Assembly (NCBI GenBank): GCA_013696535.1
Contig: JACCYI010000273.1
Span: 1-11,833, forward strand
Length of the DNA stretch: 11,833 nt
DNA from: Solirubrobacterales bacterium
GTDB taxonomy: Bacteria > Actinomycetota > Thermoleophilia > Solirubrobacterales > Solirubrobacteraceae
Direction of reading: 5' to 3'
The translations under genes and the position numbers were made by a program. Below the pieces are notes generated by a model. The model searched no databases. It was not told the DNA's origin and was given only the letters and a program-made list of their open reading frames with translations. Of the stretch, positions 1 through 6,190 are shown piece after piece (the first letter of the stretch is position 1; each line of letters starts with the position of its first letter).

Positions 1-4
1 GCTC

Positions 5-64
5 GACCTCGCGCGCTCGAGGTCCTTCGCCTGACCAGCTGAAGCGGGCCTATCCGCGCCCGCT
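5..64 (-). terminator. Two short hairpins just after the DUF151 gene (weak terminator candidate)
   Basis: Immediately after the DUF151 stop, on the minus strand, a 7-bp stem (arms 58-64 and 43-49, 8-nt loop) is followed by a second 7-bp stem (arms 18-24 and 5-11, 6-nt loop). Neither is followed by a run of T, so this is not a classical intrinsic terminator. It could be a Rho-dependent or processing end, or simply GC-rich DNA. No gene is visible in bases 1-63. Confidence 0.25.
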
Positions 65-549
65 CACTCCTCGCGGAAGTCCTCCGGTGAGACCTGATCG
101 AGGAAGTCCTTGAACTTGTCGACGACCTCCTCGGTGTCCTCGACCTCGTGCTCGAACTCGATCGCCGACTCGGCGATGACCTCCTCTGCAGCGAAGATCG
201 GCGCCCCGGAGCGCACGGCCAGCGCGAGCGCGTCCGATGGTCGCGAGTCGATGTCGACGTCGCGGCCGTTGACCGACAAGGTGATCTGCGCGTAGAAAGT
301 GTTCTCGCGCAGCTCGGTGACGGACACCCGGGTGCAGTTGACCTCGAGCTCTCCCAACATCTCGAAGAGCAGGTCGTGTGTCATAGGGCGAGGTGTGGAA
401 GCTCCCTGCAGCTTCATCAGGATCGCCGCAGCCTCCGGATGCCCGATCCAGATGGGCAGGAACTTGTTCGTGTCGACGGCCTTGAGCAACACGATCGGCT
501 GCTTGCCCACCATGTCGAAGCTCACGCCGTAGATGACCATCTCCTGCAA
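64..549 (-). CDS. DUF151 / bifunctional nuclease (BFN) domain protein
   Basis: A protein of 161 aa made almost entirely of the DUF151 (BFN) domain found in actinobacterial proteins of about this length. Recognisable stretches are QPIVLLK (residues 17-23), LPIWIGHPEAAAI (31-43), the RPMTHDLL motif (54-61) and SRPSDALALAVR (102-113), followed by an acidic tail (about 125-161). Plant and thermotoga relatives have been linked to nuclease activity; the role in this lineage is not established. The start chosen is TTG at 547-549: GAGGAG at 558-563 lies 8 nt upstream, and the resulting N-terminus matches family length. The ATG at 538-540 has AGGAG touching it, which is too close to serve as its ribosome site. 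The open frame runs further upstream to 909, but that part is GC-rich, low-complexity and unlike the family. It lies beyond tRNA-Ile and parB and appears to be a separate unit. Confidence 0.85.
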   Translation of the reverse strand: MQEMVIYGVSFDMVGKQPIVLLKAVDTNKFLPIWIGHPEAAAILMKLQGASTPRPMTHDLLFEMLGELEVNCTRVSVTELRENTFYAQITLSVNGRDVDIDSRPSDALALAVRSGAPIFAAEEVIAESAIEFEHEVEDTEEVVDKFKDFLDQVSPEDFREE

Positions 550-584
550 GACTGCCGCTCCTCGGCTCGGGTCCGGGCAGGGCA

Positions 585-612
585 AGTATAGGCAGCTCCC
601 TTTATCTGTTCC
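585..612 (-). promoter_or_regulatory. Candidate promoter of the DUF151 gene
   Basis: On the minus strand a good -10 hexamer TATACT (585-590) is preceded, with a 16-bp spacer, by GGAACA (607-612), a weak -35 that matches TTGACA at its last three bases. Transcription would start near 578, giving a leader of about 30 nt before the TTG start at 549. The -10 stands out because the surrounding 300 bp are very GC-rich. Confidence 0.4.
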
Positions 613-845
613 GAGGCCCGGAGGGCACGCTCGATCCGCCCCCGGTGGACCCGAGATAGAACTTCCCGCGTCCCAAGCCCCGGGCTCCGGCGCCTGCGCG
701 CAACTGGGCGGACCCGGGCGGGCGGGCCCGCGCGCGGGGGCTCCGCTGTGGCGGCCCCATCCCGGATGCCGCCCGAAGGAAGCCGCGGAGGGAAGCTGTT
801 TACCCGGCGCCTCTCGGAGAACACGCCGGAGCCGCCTCAGCAGCA

Positions 846-891
846 GTGGCACAAGCGGCGCGGAGGAGGCTGTCTCCCCGCCGCTTGCCAC
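846..891. repeat. Long imperfect hairpin downstream of tRNA-Ile
   Basis: The arms GTGGC-AC-AAGCGGCG (846-860) and CGCCGCTTGCCAC (879-891) pair over 13 bp with a 2-nt bulge. The 18-nt loop contains a further GGAG/CTCC pairing (862-865 with 874-877). It lies about 45 nt beyond the 3' end of the tRNA on the minus strand. No T-run follows on either strand, so it does not fit a standard intrinsic terminator. Confidence 0.55.
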
Positions 892-934
892 GCCTTCGAG
901 CAAACACACCTCGCTTAGCGGGGCTTTCTACAGG

Positions 935-1008
<74 letters not shown>

Positions 1009-1018
1009 CGGCGGCGCG

Positions 1019-1024
1019 ATAATA
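1019..1024 (-). promoter_or_regulatory. Candidate -10 element of the tRNA-Ile promoter
   Basis: TATTAT (minus strand, 1019-1024) lies between the parB stop and the tRNA and would place the transcription start a few nt before the first tRNA base. No convincing -35 hexamer is visible at 16-18 bp, so the assignment rests on the -10 and its position. The tRNA could also be co-transcribed with parB. Confidence 0.4.
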
Positions 1025-1034
1025 GCGATTGCCC

Positions 1035-1949
1035 TCACGTACCTGATGGGTGGGCCGAGTCGAGGCGATGGACGCCCGCCAAGGCTGCGTCGAGCGAATC
1101 GAAGGTCAGCGCAACGCGATATCCATGCCCGCGCGGGCTGACCTTCACGTGCGCGCCGAGCGCGCGGCTGAAGGCGTCGCCGAGCCTGGCTACCGCCTCC
1201 TGCTGATCTGCGTGCAGTCCTGACTTAGGGAGACGGTCGGTCTGATCGGCGGCGTCCAAAGAGTCAGCGATCCGGCGGGCGGCTAGCTCGGTCTGGCGAA
1301 CGTTCCATTCCTCACCTGCTGCGGCACGGGCCAGGCGCCGACGCTCGTCGTGCCCAGGAGCCATCAGGACAGCACGGCCGTGACCTTCGGTCAAACGGCC
1401 CATCGCGATGAGGTCGAGTGCCTCATCCGGCAGGTCGAGCAACCGCATCAGATTGGATACCGCGGCGCGGGAGCGACCGATTCGCCGGCCGAGCGATTCT
1501 CGGCTGAGCCCGAGCTCGTCGACCAACAGAGCGCAGGCGCGTGCCTCCTCGACCGGGTTGAGATCCTCTCGAGCCATGTTCTCCACGAGAGCGAGCTCGA
1601 CCGACTGGGCGTCGTCATGAGGACGTACCAGTGCTGGAATCGACTCCAGACCCGCTAGGAGCGCGGCACGCCAACGTCGTTCGCCCGCCACGATCTCATA
1701 GGTTCCGCCGGGTTGCGGGCGCACGAGTATGGGCTGGAGGACCCCACGATCGTGAAGCGAGTCCGCCAGGGCGACGAGCGCCGTCTCATCGAAGTGTTGT
1801 CGAGGCTGATCTGGGTTGGCGCGAATCAGCTCAACCGGAAGATCGCGCAAGTCCGACTGCGCGGTCTCCCCGTCGCCGTTGACAGTGGTCGTGGTGGGCG
1901 CCAGGATTGCCGCGAGGCCCCGACCCATGCCGCGGGTACGTTCAGCCAC
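1035..1949 (-). CDS. parB: ParB chromosome-partitioning protein (parS-binding CTPase clamp)
   Basis: A 304-aa ParB/Spo0J protein. It binds parS, loads as a CTP-dependent sliding clamp and, with ParA, positions the replicated origin. Visible elements (numbering from the GTG start) are the N-terminal GRGLAAIL box, the nucleotide-binding motif GERRWRAA (89-96), the ENMAREDLNP motif (123-132), a helix-turn-helix around 147-171 (SLGRRIGRSRAAVSNLMRLL) and a C-terminal dimerisation region. The start is GTG at 1947-1949, because AAGGAGGT (1958-1965) stands 9 nt upstream. The longer in-frame start at 1997 lacks such a site and would add an Arg/Trp-rich tail. The start overlaps the parA stop by 8 nt, indicating coupled translation. 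Its presumed targets are the two parS sites at 3585-3634, upstream of rsmG. Confidence 0.96.
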   Translation of the reverse strand: MAERTRGMGRGLAAILAPTTTTVNGDGETAQSDLRDLPVELIRANPDQPRQHFDETALVALADSLHDRGVLQPILVRPQPGGTYEIVAGERRWRAALLAGLESIPALVRPHDDAQSVELALVENMAREDLNPVEEARACALLVDELGLSRESLGRRIGRSRAAVSNLMRLLDLPDEALDLIAMGRLTEGHGRAVLMAPGHDERRRLARAAAGEEWNVRQTELAARRIADSLDAADQTDRLPKSGLHADQQEAVARLGDAFSRALGAHVKVSPRGHGYRVALTFDSLDAALAGVHRLDSAHPSGT

Positions 1950-2697
1950 GCGCCGCCACCTCCTTGGCCAACTCGAAGTACGCCTCTGAGCCCGCACAAT
2001 GCGGATCGTGGTGGATAACCGGGCGGCCGAAACTTGGAGCCTCGCCCAGCCGGACGTTCCGCGGAATCACCGTGTCGAACACGAGCTCTGGAAAGTGGGT
2101 TCGGACTTCGCGTTCGACATCCTGGGCCAGTCTTGTCCGTGGGTCATGCATCGTGAGCAGCATGCCGGCCACCGTCAGGCGGGGGTTCAACTCCCGCTGG
2201 ACGAGGCTCAACGTGTCCAGGAGGCCGGCCAGCCCCTCCAGCGCGAAGTACTCCGTCTGAACCGGCACGATCACCCGATCGGCCGCCACGAGCGCGTTGA
2301 CGGTGAGCGGGCCTAGAGACGGGGGGCAGTCCAGGACCACGAATGCGTACCGATCGCGAATAGGCGCCAAGACCTCGCGTAAGCGCCGTTCAGAGCCGGC
2401 GACCCGCGGCAACTCCATGGTCGCCCCTGCGAGGTCGGGCGTCGAGGTAAGGATCGAGAGTCCGCTGACGGCCGTACGACGCACCGCCTCGGCAGCTGGG
2501 ATGTCGTTGGTCAATACCTCGTAGAGCCCGGGCGGGGTTCGGTCGACTCCCAGGCCGACGGTCGCGTTGCCTTGCGGGTCGACGTCCACTATCAGTACCT
2601 CGTAGCCGGCTTCCGCGATGCACGCAGCGACGTTGACGGCGGTTGTGGTCTTGCCGACTCCGCCCTTCTGGTTGGCTATCGCGTAGATCGTGCCCAT
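1942..2697 (-). CDS. parA: ParA/Soj chromosome-partitioning ATPase
   Basis: A 251-aa deviant-Walker P-loop ATPase of the ParA/Soj family, which binds DNA non-specifically as an ATP dimer and is released by ParB. The deviant Walker A KGGVGKTTT (11-19) includes the signature lysine K11. DVDPQGN (38-44) and the Walker B-like DCPPS (123-127) follow. Length and short N-terminus match chromosomal Soj proteins and not plasmid ParA with an added HTH. The ATG at 2695-2697 is chosen because the protein then begins just before the first strand (IYAIANQKGG). No clear ribosome site precedes it. It starts 32 bp after the rsmG stop and overlaps parB by 8 nt, so rsmG-parA-parB probably form one unit. Confidence 0.96.
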   Translation of the reverse strand: MGTIYAIANQKGGVGKTTTAVNVAACIAEAGYEVLIVDVDPQGNATVGLGVDRTPPGLYEVLTNDIPAAEAVRRTAVSGLSILTSTPDLAGATMELPRVAGSERRLREVLAPIRDRYAFVVLDCPPSLGPLTVNALVAADRVIVPVQTEYFALEGLAGLLDTLSLVQRELNPRLTVAGMLLTMHDPRTRLAQDVEREVRTHFPELVFDTVIPRNVRLGEAPSFGRPVIHHDPHCAGSEAYFELAKEVAARG

Positions 2698-2729
2698 CGG
2701 GCTCGACGCTAGCGACGGTGGCGGTCGGA

Positions 2730-3461
2730 TCAGCTGCTTCGCGTGTGTTGTTGCAGATTCGTTGCCGTCAAGGGACGCTTGGAAGCCATCCCGGGACGAC
2801 GTGGATAGCCCAGAGGGGTCTCGGCGAGCTTCCGAAACAGATGTAGGGTCCGGCGCACCGAGCCTGGAAACGGTGTCACCGGTAGCACCCCGGCCGGCTC
2901 ACAGTTGAGCAGCGCGGCGGCGGCCGTGGCGGCCGTGGCCTCGGACTCCGGCACCTCGCCCTTCCACGCGATGAGCATGCCGCCGAGGCCCAGCAGCGGC
3001 GCCGCGTACTCGAGAAGAACCGGGAGGGCCGCCACAGCACGAGCGCAGACGAATTGGTGAGTCCCTAGTCCTTCGCGCCACTCCTCAGCGCGTGACTGGA
3101 CCACTGTCGCGTTGGTCAATGCCATCTCTCCCGCCGTCCGGCGGATGAAGATGCACTTGCGGGCGTTGCCTTCGATAAGGGCGAAGTGGGCGTTCGGAAT
3201 CGCCACCGCAAGAGGCAGCCCCGGGAGGCCGGCCCCGGCGCCGAGGTCTGCCACACGCTCGGCTTCCCGCAGGCCTGGCACCCCGAGCGCAGCCAGAGAA
3301 TCGGCGACGTGTACATCCACCGATTGCCCTGCTCGATGGATCGAAGTCGGAGCTTCTTTGTCGGCCAGGGCCCGCAGGAGCGCGGTCAAGGCTGAGGGGG
3401 CGGCGGCGGCGTCGAGCCCATGCTCGACGACTAGTGCGGCCAGTCGTTGACGCGGCGTCAT
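2730..3461 (-). CDS. rsmG: RsmG (GidB), 16S rRNA m7G527 methyltransferase
   Basis: RsmG uses S-adenosylmethionine to methylate N7 of G527 in 16S rRNA. With the ATG at 3459-3461 the protein has 243 aa, a normal family length. It shows the N-terminal helical part, DVHVADSLAAL (49-59), the SAM motif I VADLGAGAGLPGLPLA (70-85), RAVAALPVLLEYAAPL (141-156) and a WKG motif (166-168). It ends with a basic RRPGMASKRPL tail. The start is uncertain: in-frame ATG at 3501-3503 (257 aa) and GTG at 3576-3578 (282 aa) are also possible, and none has a strong ribosome site. The short form is preferred because the protein begins where the family's conserved N-terminus begins. The longest form would start only 6 nt from a parS site. 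Loss of this gene gives low-level streptomycin resistance in several bacteria. Confidence 0.93.
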   Translation of the reverse strand: MTPRQRLAALVVEHGLDAAAAPSALTALLRALADKEAPTSIHRAGQSVDVHVADSLAALGVPGLREAERVADLGAGAGLPGLPLAVAIPNAHFALIEGNARKCIFIRRTAGEMALTNATVVQSRAEEWREGLGTHQFVCARAVAALPVLLEYAAPLLGLGGMLIAWKGEVPESEATAATAAAALLNCEPAGVLPVTPFPGSVRRTLHLFRKLAETPLGYPRRPGMASKRPLTATNLQQHTRSS

Positions 3462-3583
3462 CGAGCGCACGAGGGCGCCTGACGCAGGGAAACCCCGGGC
3501 CATGAGGTTCCGATCAACCGGCGTGACGGCGTGGCGACCGGCTCGCGCGCCGCGCGACTTCCGAACCGCATCGGCCACGGCAT

Positions 3584-3599
3584 CGTTTCACGTGAAACA
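3584..3599. other. parS: parS site 1 (ParB-binding centromere)
   Basis: The perfect 14-bp palindrome GTTTCACGTGAAAC (3585-3598) is the core of the bacterial parS consensus TGTTTCACGTGAAACA. The 16-mer here matches 15 of 16 bases (C in place of the first T). It lies between khpB and rsmG, about 2.4 kb from the rpmH-dnaA gap, the usual position for an origin-proximal parS. Confidence 0.95.
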
Positions 3600-3619
3600 G
3601 CCGCGCGCGCCGCTCCGAT

Positions 3620-3635
3620 CGTTTCACGTGAAACG
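3620..3635. other. parS: parS site 2 (ParB-binding centromere)
   Basis: A second perfect GTTTCACGTGAAAC (3621-3634) lies 36 bp from the first, centre to centre. The 16-mer matches the consensus at 14 of 16 bases, with both outermost bases differing. By eye I found no further full parS in the window. Two sites in one intergenic gap would let ParB nucleate twice at the same locus. Confidence 0.94.
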
Positions 3636-3672
3636 CTTCTCGTCGCCAGAGCGTTCCCTCGCTGTGACGACT

Positions 3673-3704
3673 AAAAACCGCTCTTCACGCCCCTTGCGAA
3701 GCGG
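3673..3704 (-). terminator. Candidate intrinsic terminator over the khpB stop codon
   Basis: On the minus strand, CCG-CTTCGC (3704-3696) can pair with GTGAAG-(AG)-CGG (3688-3678), giving about nine pairs including one G-U and a 2-nt bulge around a 7-nt loop. TTTTT (3677-3673) follows directly. The khpB stop codon (3685-3687) lies inside the 3' arm. If active it separates the rpmH-to-khpB unit from rsmG-parA-parB, and would place the parS pair in the gap between the two. Confidence 0.4.
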
Positions 3705-4155
3705 ACGTGGGAGCTATAACAAGGTGACGGTCGGGCTCGGTGCCCTCCGAATACGTCTCGAGGTCGCTCCGATCCTTCAGATGTTCGTGCACGACCTTTC
3801 GCTCGGTCGCACTCATGGAGTCGAGAGCTACCGGTCGCCCGCTGCGAAGGGCATCCACGGCGGCCTGATCTGCCTGGCGGTGGAGAATTTGCTCGCGCCG
3901 CTGACGGTATCCAGCGGCGTCAATGACCACCCTCTGCCCGGACGTTTGGCCCTGCACGGCGGCCTTGTAAGCGAGATGTTGGACGGCATCGATCGTTTGG
4001 CCGTGCCGGCCGATGAAGAGACCAAGATCTTCGCCGATGAGCGTTCCGTAGATCACGCCGTCGCGTTCGTCAACCTCCACGTCAGCGTCCAAGTCCAGCG
4101 CATCGGCGATCTCCTCGAGCAGATCCAGGACGCGGTCGGCGGAGCTCTCTTTCAT
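3685..4155 (-). CDS. khpB: KhpB/Jag-type RNA-binding protein (KH + R3H domains)
   Basis: A 156-aa RNA-binding protein of the Jag/KhpB (EloR) family, whose members act with KhpA and bind RNA; in several Gram-positive bacteria they influence cell elongation. It has a type II KH domain with the GxxG loop GRHG (49-52, in LGLFIGRHGQTIDAVQ) and an R3H domain with R119-x3-H123 in MSATERKVVHEHL, followed by YSEGTEPDRHLVI (135-147). It lacks the N-terminal Jag-N domain of Firmicutes homologues, as is usual for short actinobacterial forms. The ATG at 4153-4155 overlaps the yidC stop as ATGA, so translation is probably coupled. Its position directly after yidC is the classical one. Confidence 0.94.
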   Translation of the reverse strand: MKESSADRVLDLLEEIADALDLDADVEVDERDGVIYGTLIGEDLGLFIGRHGQTIDAVQHLAYKAAVQGQTSGQRVVIDAAGYRQRREQILHRQADQAAVDALRSGRPVALDSMSATERKVVHEHLKDRSDLETYSEGTEPDRHLVIAPTSASQGA

Positions 4156-5054
4156 CGCCGTCGACCCGATCGCTTCTTCTTCTTCCGGGGAGATGCCGGC
4201 GGTGGCCCCGAGGGACGCCCCTTGGGCCGCTCGGCCGTCGCGAGTCCGGCTGCGACCGTCCCGGCAGGCCCGGTGGACGCTGGTTTGGGAGAGAACAGCG
4301 TGCCCAACCCCATGAAACCCCCTGCCTGTTCCTTATCCGGTGTTGGCGGTCGCATTGGCCCGAGTCGCTTCTTGACGATCAGCTGCTGAACGATCGTCCA
4401 CGCATTGGTCGTTATCCAATACACGAGCAGGCCGGCCGGGAAGTTCCAGATGAAGACGACGAAGAAGAAAGGCAGACCCAACATCAGCAACCGCTGGTTC
4501 CGGTCCACGCTCACGGTCGACATGACGCTCGACACCAGCTGGGTGCCCACGTACAGCACGATCAGGGCTACGAGTACCGCGCCGGTCGCCTTATTGGTGA
4601 GGTCGGGGATGAACAGAAAACTCGAGTCGTTACTCGAGCCGCACGGCACCGGATTCGTCGTGCCGATCGGGTTGACGCTTGGACAGATGTCGAGCCGAAG
4701 GTCCTTCTTGAGCATGTAGAAGAGCCCGAGGAAGACCGGGAGCTGTGCGACGATCGGCAGGCACGAGGCCAGCGGATTGACCTTGTTCTCCCGGTAGAAC
4801 TTCATCATCTCCTGGTTGAGGCGCTCTCGATCGTCCTTGTACTTAGCTTGGAGCGCCTTGATCTCGGGCTGCAGGCGACCCATCGCCTGCATCGACTTGA
4901 ACTGCTTCAAGGTCAGCGGGAGCAGCGCGGCCCGCACCACCAGCGTCAGCGCGACGATGGACGTGCCCCAGCCCAGATCGCCCTTATCGTGGAAGAACCT
5001 GAGGATCGCCTCGAAGAAGTCGATCAGGGGCTGCAGGATGTTGGCGAAGACCAT
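4152..5054 (-). CDS. yidC: YidC/Oxa1 membrane protein insertase
   Basis: A 300-aa YidC/Oxa1/Alb3 insertase, which inserts and folds inner-membrane proteins alone or with SecYEG. The conserved hydrophilic-groove arginine is R41 in TLVVRAALLPLTL. Hydrophobic segments lie at about 29-49, 94-116, 157-178, 188-204 and 206-226, the standard five-segment core with the coiled cytoplasmic hairpin at about 50-92. There is no large N-terminal periplasmic domain, as in Gram-positives. The C-terminal tail is Pro/Gly-rich and ends in a strongly basic KKKKRSGRRR, which could contact the ribosome. The outer loop between the second and third segments carries two cysteines (C124, C138). The ATG at 5052-5054 has a purine stretch (GAAAGAG) upstream and lies 8 nt after the yidD stop. 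Confidence 0.97.
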   Translation of the reverse strand: MVFANILQPLIDFFEAILRFFHDKGDLGWGTSIVALTLVVRAALLPLTLKQFKSMQAMGRLQPEIKALQAKYKDDRERLNQEMMKFYRENKVNPLASCLPIVAQLPVFLGLFYMLKKDLRLDICPSVNPIGTTNPVPCGSSNDSSFLFIPDLTNKATGAVLVALIVLYVGTQLVSSVMSTVSVDRNQRLLMLGLPFFFVVFIWNFPAGLLVYWITTNAWTIVQQLIVKKRLGPMRPPTPDKEQAGGFMGLGTLFSPKPASTGPAGTVAAGLATAERPKGRPSGPPPASPRKKKKRSGRRR

Positions 5055-5062
5055 TGGCTCTT

Positions 5063-5338
5063 TCAGGCGTGTGACGCAGGCGACTCGCCTGGCGTCGGAC
5101 GGGCGTCGAACAGGGTCTGGGCCCCTACCGGGTCATACCCACCGTGACTCCAAGGGTTGCAGCGCAGCAAGCGCCAGGAAGCCAGGGTCGCTCCACGCAG
5201 TATGCCGTACGTCTCAACCGCCCGCACCGCGTAGGCAGAGCACGTCGGATGGTACCGGCAGCGAGCCGGAAGCAGTGGCGATATCACTCGCTGATAGAGA
5301 CGTAGAGGGAGGAGGAGCAGACTGCGCAGCCTGGTCAT
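5063..5338 (-). CDS. yidD: YidD, membrane protein insertion efficiency factor
   Basis: A 91-aa YidD-family protein that assists YidC-dependent insertion at the cytoplasmic face of the membrane. An N-terminal amphipathic stretch ([20 protein letters not shown]) precedes the family signature, split as [35 protein letters not shown] and HGGYDPV. The conserved cysteines in YHPTCS and LLRCNPW are present. The ATG at 5336-5338 overlaps the rnpA stop as ATGA. The gene is in its canonical place between rnpA and yidC. Confidence 0.96.
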   Translation of the reverse strand: MTRLRSLLLLPLRLYQRVISPLLPARCRYHPTCSAYAVRAVETYGILRGATLASWRLLRCNPWSHGGYDPVGAQTLFDARPTPGESPASHA

Positions 5339-5760
5339 GAGGGCGGCTCCGACGGTGTGCGGCGGACGCCCACCTCGTCGACCAGCTCCGCCAGAGCTGG
5401 GCGGATACCGTTCAGCCCCTCACGGTCGGCTAGCGGGCCCGCATCAGGCCGCGCGACGACCACATAGTCGGCGGCATGCGACAGCCTCGCCGCCTCGGCC
5501 CAGAAGGCTTCACGGACGATGCGCTTGACGTGGGTCCGCGTCACGGCCCTCCCGACGCGGCGAGATACCGACAATCCCAGCCGAGGCCCCTCGTCGTCGC
5601 GAGCCGGGGAATCGCTGACGCGCGGGAATACGTACAAGATCATGTAGCGGTTGGCCTTGGAGCGGCCCTGCCGGTAAACACGCTCGAACTCCGCGCTCCG
5701 TGAAAGCCGGCGACGTCGCGGGGCCCGTGGCGAGTCTCCGGGTCGAGCTTCGCCGATCAT
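5335..5760 (-). CDS. rnpA: Ribonuclease P protein component
   Basis: A 141-aa RNase P protein subunit, which binds the catalytic RNA and the pre-tRNA 5' leader. The family core is visible: [20 protein letters not shown] (16-34), then [28 protein letters not shown] (60-87). The usual RNR motif (R-N-R-x-K-R) reads R75-T-H-V-K-R80, with Thr in place of the common Asn; K79, R80 and R83 are kept. The ATG at 5758-5760 is the only good start in frame, although no clear ribosome site precedes it and about 15 residues lie before the usual family start. It begins 41 bp after the rpmH stop and overlaps yidD by 4 nt. Confidence 0.93.
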   Translation of the reverse strand: MIGEARPGDSPRAPRRRRLSRSAEFERVYRQGRSKANRYMILYVFPRVSDSPARDDEGPRLGLSVSRRVGRAVTRTHVKRIVREAFWAEAARLSHAADYVVVARPDAGPLADREGLNGIRPALAELVDEVGVRRTPSEPPS

Positions 5761-5801
5761 GGAAGACGAAGGTGCGCGTCCATAGCGCGGAGCGACACGG
5801 C

Positions 5802-5936
5802 TCAGACGGTCAGCTGCTTGCGACCCTTGTCCCGGCGGCGCTTGAGCGTCAGGCGCCCCGCCCGAGAGCTCATCCGGTTCCTGAACCCGTGTGCACGGGC
5901 ACGCTTTCGCTTCTTAGGCTGGTAGGTGCGCTTCAT
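5802..5936 (-). CDS. rpmH: 50S ribosomal protein L34
   Basis: A 44-aa very basic protein that reads through the typical L34 sequence: [18 protein letters not shown], then [20 protein letters not shown] and RKQLTV. This matches the family over its entire length. The ATG at 5934-5936 is preceded by AGGAA (5942-5946) with 5 nt spacing. L34 is a small 23S rRNA-binding protein of the large subunit. As in most bacteria it is divergent from dnaA and heads the rpmH-rnpA-yidD-yidC-khpB cluster. Confidence 0.98.
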   Translation of the reverse strand: MKRTYQPKKRKRARAHGFRNRMSSRAGRLTLKRRRDKGRKQLTV

Positions 5937-5991
5937 GAGAGTTCCTGACGCGAAGGTCGCGGACGGGCCCGCAAAGGATACAGCGGTGCGC

Positions 5992-6000
5992 TGTGCACAA
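5992..6000 (-). promoter_or_regulatory. Possible DnaA box upstream of rpmH
   Basis: TTGTGCACA on the minus strand differs from TTGTCCACA at one base. It contains the perfect palindrome TGTGCACA and lies 12 bp upstream of the putative rpmH -10, where a bound protein could affect transcription. A single 8/9 match in this composition is weak evidence. Confidence 0.3.
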
Positions 6001-6105
6001 CCTGTAGACGGGTTTGCCAGGGTTTTCTGACCTGCTCACCGCGCCCGCCCGCCAGGTTTCCTTCGCGATTTGCGTAGTGGGTTCCCGTCCGCCCGCCGAG
6101 GCGGT

Positions 6106-6133
6106 CTGAGGACGTCCTGGCCGTTGCTATATT
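6106..6133 (+). promoter_or_regulatory. Candidate dnaA promoter
   Basis: TATATT (6128-6133) is the most AT-rich hexamer of the gap and matches TATAAT at five of six positions. With a 16-bp spacer the -35 would be CTGAGG (6106-6111), which keeps only the TGA of TTGACA. Transcription would start near 6140, giving a leader of about 50 nt. Confidence 0.4.
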
Positions 6134-6190
6134 CGCGCCGCTCGGGAGTCTCGACGATCCCCCCGCAGGTCCCAGGCGCCCCCTTCCCGC

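Larger units (their letters stand above)
550..934. other. 385-bp non-coding, highly structured gap between the DUF151 gene and tRNA-Ile
   Basis: I see no credible gene here. The open frames crossing it on both strands are low-complexity Arg/Pro/Gly/Ala translations, and the plus-strand one runs antisense through the tRNA. The gap holds the DUF151 promoter and several inverted repeats: 846-860 with 879-891 (13 paired bases with a 2-nt bulge), 804-809 with 824-829, and the palindrome at 722-731. I checked by eye for RNase P RNA, tmRNA, SRP RNA and 6C RNA signatures and found none. It may hold an unrecognised small RNA or only the 3' region of the tRNA transcript. Confidence 0.5.
5937..6190. other. 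rpmH-dnaA divergent intergenic region
   Basis: This 254-bp gap separates divergent rpmH and dnaA and should hold both promoters. Toward dnaA there is TATATT (6128-6133), with CTGAGG (6106-6111) 16 bp upstream. Toward rpmH there is TATCCT (minus strand, 5975-5980). The palindrome TGTGCACA (5992-5999) gives TTGTGCACA on the minus strand (5992-6000), 8 of 9 bases of the actinobacterial DnaA-box form TTGTCCACA. The 10-bp palindrome AGGACGTCCT is at 6109-6118. A cluster of good DnaA boxes is not visible, so oriC is less likely here than between dnaA and dnaN. Confidence 0.6.

Noticed and set aside
550..909. N-terminal extension of the DUF151 frame up to 909 (281 aa in total)
   Set aside because: The added part is Pro/Arg/Gly-rich and low-complexity, unlike the family, and contains a good -10 and ribosome site for a start at 549.
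905..926. Weak hairpin with T-rich tail after tRNA-Ile on the minus strand
   Set aside because: The short stem has a C-A mismatch and a 3-nt loop, and the tail TGTGTTTG is not a T-run; too weak to call a terminator.
1138..1152. TTCACGTGCG within parB, resembling half a parS
   Set aside because: Only the left half matches; the right half lacks GAAAC.
2010..2018. TTATCCACC (minus strand), 8/9 match to the DnaA box
   Set aside because: It is a single site inside parA coding sequence with no neighbours of the same type; one such match in about 12 kb is expected by chance.
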